Below, piece after piece: positions 42,590 through 51,214 of a DNA stretch of 64,000 nucleotides. This DNA comes from Streptomyces hyaluromycini. Its GTDB lineage: Bacteria > Actinomycetota > Actinomycetes > Streptomycetales > Streptomycetaceae. The DNA is taken from positions 1-64,000 of the forward strand of contig NZ_BCFL01000036.1 in assembly GCF_002217755.1 (NCBI RefSeq), written 5' to 3'. Both the position numbers and the translations under genes were made by a program. The notes below the pieces were generated by a model. That model was not told where the DNA came from, searched no databases, and saw only the letters and a program-made list of their open reading frames with translations. Position 1 is the stretch's first letter. Every line of letters starts with the position of its first letter.

Positions 42590-42986
42590 CCCTGCTCCAT
42601 ACGGTCAGAACAGGGTTCGGGGTCATGTCTCAGAGCAGTGCTGTCAGCCAACTGTCTCCGGGCGGGGGAACGGAGAAGTACCCCCGCCGGCGGTGCGGGT
42701 GAAGTTGGCCATGCCCTCGCCCTGCAGTCGGCGCTGTGTTGGTAGTTGTAGCCGCGCCAGACCAGGGGAGGGAGGACGGCGCCGGTCGGGGGCGGGCTGC
42801 TCGGTGCTCGGCTACCGTCCAGCCATCGGCCGTCCCTTCGGCGGCCGGCCTTCCCCGGTCAGCCGTGACCACTGCTCGCTCAGTGATCCCTGCGGAGGTG
42901 TCCGGGTTGCCGGAGCCCTCGGTGAAGTGGAACGGATTGCGGGCTGGCCCTCTGCCGCTTTCGACATCCGCGTCTGCCTGTCGTCA
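42590..42986. other. 397-bp spacer without identifiable gene
   Basis: No frame has convincing protein character. A minus-strand frame near 42700-42770 reads VWRGYNYQHSADCRA, which looks protein-like but was not recognised and has no start. This region marks the entry to the fragment-rich stretch. Confidence 0.3.
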
Positions 42987-44600
42987 TCACGTCCTTCCAT
43001 CGCGGTGCAGGACATGGCGTGCCACCGCGCGCTCGAACTGTGTGCGGAGGCTGTCGTGCACTGCGGTCAGCTCTTCCTCGAACGTCGCGAGTTCGTCGGG
43101 CCAGTAGCGGTCGCGGTAGTACATCTCGGCCTGGGCCTGGTAGACGGCGACCTGATCCAGCACAGACTGAACGGCCCGCCGCTGAGCATCCGGGTCTGTC
43201 GCCAGGAAGTCGTCGCAGACGGTGCGCGCCCTCGTCAGCATGGTGTCGGACGGCTGCTCGAGCGGAAGTTCAGAGGCCGGCCCGCCGAACTGCCGTTGCA
43301 GTTTCCGGAGATCACCATCGCCGCGCCGGATGTGATCCCTCACCGCAGTCTCGACCAGACGATGCAGCAGGGCCCGCAGTTCGAGTGGCTCCCAGATGCG
43401 GTCGCGTACGTCGTAGAGCTCGGTGCGCTGCTGTGCGCCCGGCCGGCCCCATTGGGCGATCTGACGGTTCAGCGCCAGGTATGCGGCCATCTGCTGTGCG
43501 TGCTGCTGCTCGGTCTTCAGCTCTTGGGGTCCTCGGCGGTCCTGCACCTTCAGCCCGAAGAGCTCTTCGAGTTCGGTTGTGAACATAAGTTCCGCCGAGG
43601 ATGTGCCACCCACTCGGGAGTAGCGCTGGAAGAACTCGAAGACCGAGACCGTCGCCGTGATCCACTGGGTGTCACTGACCGGCAGACCTTCCTTGGTCTC
43701 AATCGCCTGGAGCAGCCCTCCGCGCAAACGCACCCCGGCAGGCATGGCGCCGGCGGCCAGGGGCACCACGGTGCCGTCGGCGATGTCGTAATCCCGGCCC
43801 TGGGCGTAGCAATTTGCTGCCGCGACCGCCTCCATGACGCGCTTTTCCAGCAGCAGGGTCTCCATGCTGGCGGGATCGGTGACGCCGAAGGCGTCGTGCA
43901 ACCGTTTCCGGCCTTGGGCCGTCAGCCGTACGACGCCTCGTTCCGTATCGATGGAGTAGTCCTGTTCACCGCGCAAAGTGGCTGCCATCCGGGCCGTCTT
44001 CTGGAGCTCCTCCGCGGGGGAGGCGTCGTCCTCCAGCAGCATCAGCGGTTCGAAGATCGGGGCGATCAGGACGTGCCCCGGGTCCTTCACCACAGCTGCA
44101 GACACACCCTGGCGCGCATCGTCCCGCGGTGTCAGGGCCTGCCGGTCATGGAGCAGGTCCAGGCCGAACCTGCGATAGGCCCCTACCGTGACATCGGCGT
44201 CGTAGACCGCGTTGCGTCCTTCCGCGTCCATGCCCTCCCGCAGAACGCCGACCCTCACGCCCAGCGGGCCGTACACCGCCGCGGCCAGCTCTCCTTCTTC
44301 CAACGCCTGCCGCTCATCGGGCGTGATCAGATGGACCCCGCCATGGGACAGCGTGTGTAGGTACCCGGCCAGGAACCGGGCCCCGCGCAGATGCTCTTCC
44401 CCGGCCATCCGGCCGCCGTGGATCATCGTGCCGTCCGCCATGCGTACGGCCATCTGCCGGACATCCTCATCGAAGGACACCCCGCTGATCGTGGCGGACG
44501 ATCGGCTGAGGAGAGCGAGCGCTGGCCGGGAGAGGGCCTCCAGCGGCTGGCCGCCTTCGGCCTGACGCTTCAATTCCCGCGCTGTGGCCCGCGCATCCAT
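42987..44600 (-). CDS. SecA-like pseudo-ATPase lacking the second nucleotide-binding domain
   Basis: A 537-residue protein collinear with SecA. Its N-terminus [20 protein letters not shown] matches the start of SecA NBD1. [20 protein letters not shown] matches SecA AYLNALxGKGVHVVTVND, and [20 protein letters not shown] matches [40 protein letters not shown] then matches HQAIEAKEGV of the preprotein cross-linking domain. Where SecA has Walker A (GEGKT) this protein has [10 protein letters not shown], and for VDEVDSILIDEAR it has [13 protein letters not shown], so both ATPase motifs are gone. After the cross-linking region the NBD2 part is absent and a helical tail follows ([20 protein letters not shown]). 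ATG 44600 with GGAGGG 5 bases upstream is the start; GTG 44621 is possible. Not known to me as a described family. Confidence 0.72.
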   Translation of the reverse strand: [537 protein letters not shown]

Positions 44601-44778
44601 CCAAGCCCTCCACTCTCGCACTCAGCCGCCGCCCGGGCAGGTGCATGTCGGGCAGCTTGTCAACGGAACACGTGATGGCCTCTGTTGCCTTGCTCGTACG
44701 TGTCTGCGGATTCTTCCTCGGATCGAAGTCGATCCTGCCCTCGCATCTTCCCGACCCGACTCTGTTCTTTCCCGGCGG

Positions 44779-45150
44779 ATGGCGGCAACCCGCGCAGGGG
44801 CCCTGGGCGTTGCAGAGTTCCTCGCCGGAATCGGCGTGCTGCTGTTCGACGTCAACCTCAACTCCCTGCACAGCACGGTGAACTACGGCATACGCCCCAT
44901 CGGCGCCATCGTCGGAGGCACGCTCGCCACCCTCATCGGACCCAGGCCCACCCTGATCACGGCCGCCGTCGGAGGAACACTGTCGTTGCTCTGGCTGCTC
45001 CCCTCGTCCATACCGCGCATCCGCTCCCTGGCTCCGCACGATCCACTCACCGCCGACGGCGCCACCGAGGCAGACGGCCGACCGGCCCCTCAAGGACGCA
45101 TAGGGCAGCTACTAGGGTCCGTCTTCAAAGGATGCTGGTGGACGGATTAG
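44779..45150 (+). pseudogene. C-terminal remnant of an MFS exporter
   Basis: The 123-codon frame has VAEFLAGIGVLLFDVNLNSL and then YGIRPIGAIVGGTLATLIGP and TLITAAVGGTLSLLWLLPSS, matching the last three helices of Streptomyces MFS exporters. The usual loop between them (about 10 residues around LLGRVNA) is deleted, and everything before helix 10 is missing. A dead remnant is most likely. It lies divergently beside the SecA-like gene. Confidence 0.55.
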
Positions 45151-45263
45151 AGGCAGCCACTCGGGGCTGAACCCGACGTCCGTTGAGTTCGTGGGCTGCC
45201 GAAGGCAGGGTGCTGCCGTGGGCCGGCGCCCGGCCTCGTCCGAGGAGAGAGGAAGGCCCCTGT

Positions 45264-45563
45264 ATGACCTACGGCTGCATGGCATCGATGAAGACCCGAC
45301 CTGGTTTTCGCGACGAAGTCGTCTCCATACTTCTGAGCGCTGTCGACGGCCTTCGTGAGGCAGGATGCGCCATTTACATCGTCGGCTTGGCAGACGGGGA
45401 CGACACGACGATCTGGGTGACCGAGGTCTGGAAGACCAAGGGACATCACGATGCTTCACTGGAACTGCCCGAGGCGAAGGCGGCCATCAGTAAGGCCATG
45501 CCGATGCTCACGGGAGAGTTCACCAAGCAGGAAGTGTTGGTCGCGGGAGGCCTCGGGCTCTGA
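45264..45563 (+). CDS. antibiotic biosynthesis monooxygenase-domain protein
   Basis: A 99-residue ABM-type ferredoxin-like fold. Pattern: MASMKTRPGFRDEVVSILLS, then CAIYIVGLADGDDTTIWVTE, WKTKGHHDASLELPEAKAAI and a last strand ending KQEVLVAGGLGL. Proteins of this size act as small quinol monooxygenases or haem-independent oxygenases, often in stress responses. AGGAAGG lies about 8 bases before the ATG. Stands alone among fragments. Confidence 0.75.
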   Translation: MTYGCMASMKTRPGFRDEVVSILLSAVDGLREAGCAIYIVGLADGDDTTIWVTEVWKTKGHHDASLELPEAKAAISKAMPMLTGEFTKQEVLVAGGLGL

Positions 45564-45566
45564 CGA

Positions 45567-45959
45567 TCACCCGTCAAAGAGATCGTGCCCAGACCAGGAG
45601 CGACGCGAGATTGACCGCTCGGGGCCGGGGAGGACGCCGCGGACGCGCAGCTCCTTCACGATCGGTGCCTGCGTGTAGAGGATCAGGTGGCCAGTCACGT
45701 CGGCCTGTGCCACAGCCACTTCCCACGGCGTCATCGCGGGTGTCTCCCTGTTCAGCGTTTCAACTCGGCGGCGGACTGGTTCGTCCAGTCGGGGCACTTT
45801 GCTTCCGGCGTCGTACCGTTTGTCCTGGGCGCGGCGGGTGACCTGCACCTTGACGATGATCATCACTTGGGGGTACATGCCGTCAAAGGCGTAACCCGGG
45901 TTGTAGAGGCCCCCTTTGCCGTCGTTCTTGTCCTCCTTGCCGTTCAGGGGAGCTGACAC
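45567..45959 (-). CDS. hypothetical protein
   Basis: A 130-codon frame with fairly GC-rich third positions but somewhat more A-ending codons than neighbours. Segments such as MYPQVMIIVKVQVTRRAQDK and TPWEVAVAQADVTGHLILYT look protein-like, with two predicted strands. No family was recognised. The GTG start at 45959 has a poorly placed ribosome site, so the true start may be further in (ATG near 45878). It ends 4 bases after the convergent ABM gene's stop. It may be a remnant of an integrated element. Confidence 0.4.
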   Translation of the reverse strand: MSAPLNGKEDKNDGKGGLYNPGYAFDGMYPQVMIIVKVQVTRRAQDKRYDAGSKVPRLDEPVRRRVETLNRETPAMTPWEVAVAQADVTGHLILYTQAPIVKELRVRGVLPGPERSISRRSWSGHDLFDG

Positions 45960-46400
45960 CTCTTGGTCTTGTTCCAGTGGGGGCGTCGGCGTGTGCTGGG
46001 CCTTGCCGGTAGAAGCCGCCTCCTGCTCCGGGTTGAGACGCCTCGGTGGTCCCCAATGGCGCCGCCGTAGCCACGCGCTGCAGCATGCCCTTTGGGCAAG
46101 GCCGCTGGTGTCTGCGACCGGATACCGCCGGCATCACCCGCTGCCGGCATCCAGGTAGTCGCTGGCAAGCTCGCTCAGCTCCCGAGGGCCGCTGCCTGCG
46201 GCGTCTGCAGTCGCCAACGAGGCTGGCGTAGGGGGCTTCGGCGTAGCCGGGGTCGAATGGATGCATGCCGAGTTGCTACTCCACGCGAGCGATCCTTGAT
46301 GACTCACAGTAGTCACTGGGTGACTTTACGGCATGTACCCTGTTAGGTGGCGTTCACCGGTCGATGAACCTTCGAAGAGGTCGGGCGAAGGGGACGCCAC
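45960..46400. other. 441-bp spacer with a possible DNA-glycosylase remnant
   Basis: On the minus strand 46266-46209 encodes MHPFDPGYAEAPYASLV, the usual beginning of an actinobacterial uracil-DNA-glycosylase-like protein as far as I recall it. The frame then degenerates within 30 codons. The final 120 bases (46280-46400) are lower in GC and probably contain the promoter of the operon starting at 46401. Confidence 0.35.
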
Positions 46401-46574
46401 ATGCCGCGTGCAGAACACGAGCCGACGACACGCTTCGCCCTGCGGGGCCGCTTGGTCGCCCTGGACGGCCTGACCGTCGGCGCCGACGCCGACGCCACCT
46501 TCCTGTCCGTCCCCGACCATGAAAACGACCTGCCCGCCGGCTACCCCACGCACCTGTCCCAGCTGCTGACCTGA
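46401..46574 (+). CDS. small orphan protein at the head of a four-gene operon
   Basis: A 57-residue protein, MPRAEHEPTTRFALRGRLVA then LDGLTVGADADATFLSVPDH and ending THLSQLLT. Almost every codon ends in G or C, as in real local genes, although the frame is short. It is mildly acidic, with no membrane segment or Cys. It lies 64 bases before the HEMLE-motif gene on the same strand. Not recognised. Confidence 0.5.
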   Translation: MPRAEHEPTTRFALRGRLVALDGLTVGADADATFLSVPDHENDLPAGYPTHLSQLLT

Positions 46575-46638
46575 GACTTCACTCCTTCCCGCCCGGCGCG
46601 CGGCACCGGGCATCCCTCCCTCGGAACAGGAGTCCGGC

Positions 46639-47508
46639 ATGCTCATCCACAACCTCGCCCTGGTGTCCCAGACCCGGCACATCACCCCCTCGCAGCTCAC
46701 CCGGGTGGCCGCCGCCCTGCAGAAACAGGCGCTGCGGGACTTCGCGCCCATCTGGAACATCCACGCCACCGTCGACGCCTTCGACACCCTCCACGACGTG
46801 CCACCCGGCTACTGGCCCATGATCGTCAAGGACGACATTCAGCAGCCCGGTGCCGCCGGCGTCCACCTTGATCACAACGGGCAGCCACTCTCCCTGATCG
46901 AGTACAGCGACAGCTGGTCACTGACCACCAGCCACGAAATGCTCGAGATGCTCGGTGACCCGAGCGGTAGCCGACTCGTCGCGGGTCAGTCCCCCGACCC
47001 GGACCAGGGGGTGGTGGAGTTCCTGGTCGAGGTCGCCGACCCCTCGGAGGCCCCGGAGAACGGCTACACCATCAACGGCCTGCTGGTGTCGGACTTCTTC
47101 ACCCCGCACTTCTACGACCCCGTCGCCGCCTCGGGGGTGCGCTACAGCTTCACCGGCAAGCTGGACGGCCCCCGCAAGATCCTTCCCGGCGGTTACATCA
47201 GCTGGCACGACCCGGTGAGCGACCACTGGTTCCAGCAGGTCTGGTTCGACACCGCCCAGCCCGAGTTCCGTGACCTGGGCCGCCTGACCGCTGTGGCCGG
47301 CAACCTGCGCTCGGCCATCGACTCCCGCACCCAGACCATCGCGCGTATCGCCGCGAGCGGCCCGCAGTCGGACCGCTTCGCCGCCGCCCGCGCGCTGACG
47401 GCGGTGGTGAAGGAAACCACCGCAGCCCGGGCCGACAGGTGGAGCAGCCGCATCGAAGAGCTGCAGTCCCAGCCCGTCGTCGAGGGCACCTGGGAAGACG
47501 GCGAGTAG
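46639..47508 (+). CDS. putative metalloprotein with SHEMLEMLGD motif
   Basis: A 289-residue cytosolic protein of no established family. The conserved-looking core is LTTSHEMLEMLGDPSG (His99, Glu100, Glu103, Asp107), an HExxE-type helix that could bind a metal as in gluzincin-like peptidases. It is followed by VVEFLVEVADPSEAPENGYT, GLLVSDFFTPHFYDP and LPGGYISWHDPVSDHWFQQV. I recall similar unannotated proteins with SHExLEML-DP and YEVCDP-type motifs, but no function. A helical C-terminal part (residues about 215-275) may mediate assembly. It is the second gene of the operon ending in the membrane patatin. Peptidase activity is inference. Confidence 0.6.
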   Translation: MLIHNLALVSQTRHITPSQLTRVAAALQKQALRDFAPIWNIHATVDAFDTLHDVPPGYWPMIVKDDIQQPGAAGVHLDHNGQPLSLIEYSDSWSLTTSHEMLEMLGDPSGSRLVAGQSPDPDQGVVEFLVEVADPSEAPENGYTINGLLVSDFFTPHFYDPVAASGVRYSFTGKLDGPRKILPGGYISWHDPVSDHWFQQVWFDTAQPEFRDLGRLTAVAGNLRSAIDSRTQTIARIAASGPQSDRFAAARALTAVVKETTAARADRWSSRIEELQSQPVVEGTWEDGE

Positions 47509-47562
47509 GACAATGAACAACAGCCCCACCACCAGCCGCCCGCCTGAGACGGAGGGGGCACC

Positions 47563-47787
47563 ATGGCCAATGATGAGAAACCCGGCAAGGACCGCGCAGA
47601 CGAGCTGCAGGAACTGATCGACCAGCTCACCTCCGATGCCGCGTCCGGCACCGGCGCGCCGACCGGGCCGCGCAGCGAGAGCCTGCGCGAGGCGGTTCAC
47701 CGTCGGATGCGCGAGCTTGACGACGCATCCCAGGCCGACGAGGAAGCGACCGAGGAGGATCCCAGGCCGGACGACGAGTCCTCCTGA
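47563..47787 (+). CDS. small acidic charged protein in the patatin operon
   Basis: A 74-residue highly charged protein, KPGKDRADELQELIDQLTSD then a Gly/Ala/Thr linker and SLREAVHRRMRELDDASQAD, ending in an acidic tail EEATEEDPRPDDESS. It probably forms helices with disordered ends. GGAG-rich sequence precedes the ATG, and the gene lies 54 bases after the HEMLE gene. An adaptor or inhibitor role is possible but only a guess. Confidence 0.55.
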   Translation: MANDEKPGKDRADELQELIDQLTSDAASGTGAPTGPRSESLREAVHRRMRELDDASQADEEATEEDPRPDDESS

Positions 47788-47942
47788 CCACGAGATCACG
47801 GCGGTACGGGTTGTCGAGCCCGTATCACCGTGATCGCGCTCCGAGCAGCGCCTCGTCTCGTGAACACCTCGGACCGCCATCGTCCCGGGAACGGCAGCGC
47901 ACCGCGTACCCCAGCACGACCCACATCCAAGGAGCGGTGCGT

Positions 47943-50888
47943 ATGCCCTCGACGCAGAAGACACGCCGTCAGCTCAACGCCACCAACGCCTTCGCCTGGG
48001 CACTTGGTGCTCCACTGCCGGCGGCCCTTGGCCTGTGGTACTTCCTGGCCGGGGCGCCCCGGGGTCTGGCCCGGCTGCAACTGGCCGGATCAGCCGATCG
48101 GGCCTTCGCCATCTGCGCGGGGCGCTTGTCGACGTGCCAGCATGCGCTGACGACGTACTACACCCTCGTCGTGTGCTGCACGATCAGCCTCCTGTTGGTC
48201 TTCTGGCTGAGCTGCTTCGCCTTCCCCAGCAAGTGTGGACGGCACGTCGCCGAGCTGGCGATGATCGTGACGGGCGTCGGTGGACTGTGTGGTGTCCTGG
48301 AGAACTGGCTGATCAAGCACGGCTTGGGTCTTGGCCGGACACAGGCCGGGGACAGCTGGTTCGCCGTGGCAGCCGGCCTGGCGGCGCTCAAGTGGCTGAT
48401 CGCCCTCCTGACGATCCTGGCCCTCTATCTGTGGCTGACTGCCCTTTCACGAGCCGGACGCCACGCCCTGCCGACCATGTGGCGACGGATGCGTCGCCGG
48501 CCGAAGGCAGATCCGGCTCTCAGGATCACCTGCGACAGGCACCACTCGGACGACACTCCGCAAGCCGTGCCGTCATGGCCGGTCTCCATGGGACCGGACG
48601 GACCGACGTGGCCGGACATCGCCCCCGAGAAGGACCTGTACGCGGCGGCGCAGGAGACGCCCTCGCATTGGCGCTACGAAGGCACGACGGCCCCCGGACG
48701 CGAAAACGCGGACATCGGCATCTGCGTCTCCGGCGGCGGCATCCGCTCCGCCTGCGTAACACTGGGCGCCTTCCAGACCCTGCGCCACACCCTCAACAAG
48801 GCCGGCTATCTCGTGTCGGTGTCCGGCGGCGGCTACACGGTCGGCGCCATGCAGCTGGCGCTCTCCGATGACCAGGGCAAGCCCGCCGGTCCGTCCGCGA
48901 AGACCGTATTCCAACCCGGCTCGGTCGAAGAAGACCATCTGCGCCGCCACTCCAAGTACGTTGCCGACGGCACCAGGGAGTGGCTGGTCGCGCTCGGCGT
49001 GCTGCTGCGCGGTCTGCTCGCCTCCCTCTTCCTGCTGGCGGCCACCACGACCATCCTGGGCCTGGCACTGAGCTGGGGCTATCACCTCGTCCCGGTCACC
49101 GACCTGAACCACCTGGCGGCCCCCGGCACACACGCCTGCCCACCCCACTGCAGCCGACCGTCCCGTCCGCCCTTCCGGCATCCGGCCGTGTGGGCCGTAC
49201 TGACCCTGTTCGCCGCCGCCGCTTTCTCCTGGCTGGTCTGGCTGTTCTCCACGACCTGGTCGCGCCGGAGTAAACCCGGCCGCATCGCCGCCCGAGCCTT
49301 CCGTCTCCTGCTGGTGCTCGCCATGGCGCTGGCCACCACCGTCATCCTCGTGCCCCTGCTGGCCTGGGGCGCCGTCCAGCTCCAGCTTCAGCTCAAGATC
49401 AACCGCCCCCGCACCGGCGCCGGAATCGGCGCGACCGTCCTCATCACCTACGTCGCCGCACTGATCACCACCCTGTGGCGGCGGCGCCAGACCCTGCGCA
49501 GCGGCCTGTCCAAGATCACGGACCTGCTGCGCGGCAAACCGGGCCTTGCCCGCGCCGTCCCCAACGGCTTCACCCAGTACCTACTGGTCTGGGCCGTCCT
49601 CGCCCTGCTGACCGCCGGCTTCCTGCTCCTGCTGGGATGGTCGACGGCCACCGGATGGTCCTGGCCGAACTGGGCGCAGGTGACCGCCCCCGCGATCCTG
49701 CTGGTCCTCGGCTCCAGTCTCGACCAGACCTGGATGAGCCTGCATCCCTTCTACCGCCGGCGCCTCGCCTCCTGCTTCGCTGTCCGCCGCGCCGACGTCG
49801 ACGGACGCGAGGGCGTTCAGATCGCCCAGCCGTACAACTTCGACACCGAGACCACCAGGCTCAGCACCTACGGCGGTAGACGTGACAGGTTTCCCCAGGT
49901 CATCTTCGCCGCCGCAGCCAACCTCTCCGGCGCCAGCCGTACGCCACCCGGCCGCAGGGCCGTGTCATTCACCTTCTCCTGCGACTACGTCGGCAGCCCC
50001 GACACCGGCTACGCCTGCACCGCCTGTCTGGAGGAGCGGACCAAGCGGAACATCGCCCGGGACCTGACCGTCCAATCCGCCATCGCCATCTCCGGTGCCG
50101 CGTTCGCCTCCGCCATGGGAGCGCAGGCGCGCGCTTTCCAGACCTTCTTCGCCCTCTCCAACGCCCGCCTCGGCAGCTGGCTGCCCAACCCGTCCGTGCT
50201 GGCGCGACAGTGGGAACCCGACGCCCCCTGGCAGTTGCCGCGCGCGCCGGCGATCCGCCGACTGCCCTACCTGCTGCGCGAGGTCTTCGGCCGCTACCCG
50301 ATGGACGACCGCCTGCTGCTTGTCACCGACGGCGGTCACTACGAAAACCTCGGTCTGGTCGAACTCCTGCGCCAGGGAGTCCGCACGGCGATCTGCATCG
50401 ACGCCAGCGGGGACACACCGCCCTTCGCCACAACCCTGGCCCAGGCGATCGCCCTGGCTCAGGAAGAACTCGGTATCACCATCACCCTGGACGATCCCGG
50501 GGCACTCATCCCCGGCAGCGGGGAACCGCTCTCGCCCCCCAGCATCCTGTCGCCCATCAACGCACGGCTGTCCAAGACAGCCGTCATCACCGGGAAAATC
50601 ACCTACCCCAGGAATTTGCGGATCAAGGACGAAGACGGCCGGACCGCATGGAGCGGGACGGAAGGAACCCTGATCGTGGCCCGCGCCACACTGACCGCGG
50701 CTCTGCCGTACCAACTGCTCTCCTATGCGGCAGCCCACCCGGTCTTCCCTCGCGACAGCACGAGTGACCAGTGGTTCGACCACGAGCAGTTCGATGCCTA
50801 CCAGACCCTCGGACGCTGCCTCGGCACACAGGTCCAGAACCTGCTGGAGCCGCCCTCCCCACAGGTCACCCCAACTGCGAAACCATGA
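47943..50888 (+). CDS. large membrane-embedded patatin-like phospholipase
   Basis: A 981-residue protein with patatin/cPLA2-type catalytic parts. The oxyanion loop GICVSGGGIRSACVTLGAFQ has GGGIRSA at 264-270. The nucleophile elbow LVSVSGGGYTVGA has Ser294, with the first Gly of GxSxG replaced by Ser. The catalytic Asp796 is in LLVTDGGHYENLGLVELL. About four N-terminal helices (residues 15-185) and about five more between residues 345 and 590 split the Ser-Asp dyad by some 500 residues. Expected activity is hydrolysis of membrane phospholipids. GGAG lies 8 bases before ATG 47943. It is fourth in the operon. Patatins serve as membrane-attacking effectors in several phage-defence systems, or in lipid turnover; which applies here is unknown. 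Confidence 0.75.
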   Translation: MPSTQKTRRQLNATNAFAWALGAPLPAALGLWYFLAGAPRGLARLQLAGSADRAFAICAGRLSTCQHALTTYYTLVVCCTISLLLVFWLSCFAFPSKCGRHVAELAMIVTGVGGLCGVLENWLIKHGLGLGRTQAGDSWFAVAAGLAALKWLIALLTILALYLWLTALSRAGRHALPTMWRRMRRRPKADPALRITCDRHHSDDTPQAVPSWPVSMGPDGPTWPDIAPEKDLYAAAQETPSHWRYEGTTAPGRENADIGICVSGGGIRSACVTLGAFQTLRHTLNKAGYLVSVSGGGYTVGAMQLALSDDQGKPAGPSAKTVFQPGSVEEDHLRRHSKYVADGTREWLVALGVLLRGLLASLFLLAATTTILGLALSWGYHLVPVTDLNHLAAPGTHACPPHCSRPSRPPFRHPAVWAVLTLFAAAAFSWLVWLFSTTWSRRSKPGRIAARAFRLLLVLAMALATTVILVPLLAWGAVQLQLQLKINRPRTGAGIGATVLITYVAALITTLWRRRQTLRSGLSKITDLLRGKPGLARAVPNGFTQYLLVWAVLALLTAGFLLLLGWSTATGWSWPNWAQVTAPAILLVLGSSLDQTWMSLHPFYRRRLASCFAVRRADVDGREGVQIAQPYNFDTETTRLSTYGGRRDRFPQVIFAAAANLSGASRTPPGRRAVSFTFSCDYVGSPDTGYACTACLEERTKRNIARDLTVQSAIAISGAAFASAMGAQARAFQTFFALSNARLGSWLPNPSVLARQWEPDAPWQLPRAPAIRRLPYLLREVFGRYPMDDRLLLVTDGGHYENLGLVELLRQGVRTAICIDASGDTPPFATTLAQAIALAQEELGITITLDDPGALIPGSGEPLSPPSILSPINARLSKTAVITGKITYPRNLRIKDEDGRTAWSGTEGTLIVARATLTAALPYQLLSYAAAHPVFPRDSTSDQWFDHEQFDAYQTLGRCLGTQVQNLLEPPSPQVTPTAKP

Positions 50889-51004
50889 TTCTGCTCATGA
50901 TCGGCAACGGCCCGAGCGGAGGCATGGCCTACGGTTTCGGCGCCGATCCGGGCCTGGACCCTTCCGTACGGGTTCGAGTGGTGCCGGCCAGGAGGCCGGG
51001 GTGA
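50885..51004 (+). CDS. possible 39-residue peptide coupled to the patatin gene
   Basis: ATG 50885 overlaps the patatin stop codon (ATGA) and opens a 39-codon frame, MILLMIGNGPSGGMAYGFGA followed by a short basic tail, ending at 51004. Codon use is GC-rich. The overlap suggests coupled translation, but the peptide is short and unrecognised. The rest of the 326-bp gap before the P450 (50889-51214) shows nothing else. Confidence 0.33.
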   Translation: MILLMIGNGPSGGMAYGFGADPGLDPSVRVRVVPARRPG

Positions 51005-51214
51005 CCTTGCGGTGCTCCTCGTGCATCGTGCCCATGCGACACCCCTTCGTCTCCGTGCCCGCGTGTCCGTCCCGCGGCGCACCCATGTCCTCCCGAGGAC
51101 GCACCCTGCTCAACTCCGTGGGCGTCCGCGCGCCAGGGCCGGTGAACGGGCGGACAGGGCGCCGTGGTTACGATGCCCCGTGAACCGTTTTCCTCCTCCC
51201 GGCCGGACAGCCCG

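Noticed and set aside
42630..42872. 80-codon minus-strand frame in the 397-bp spacer
   Set aside because: No ribosome site, no domain pattern, and two other frames look equally plausible; treated as non-coding.
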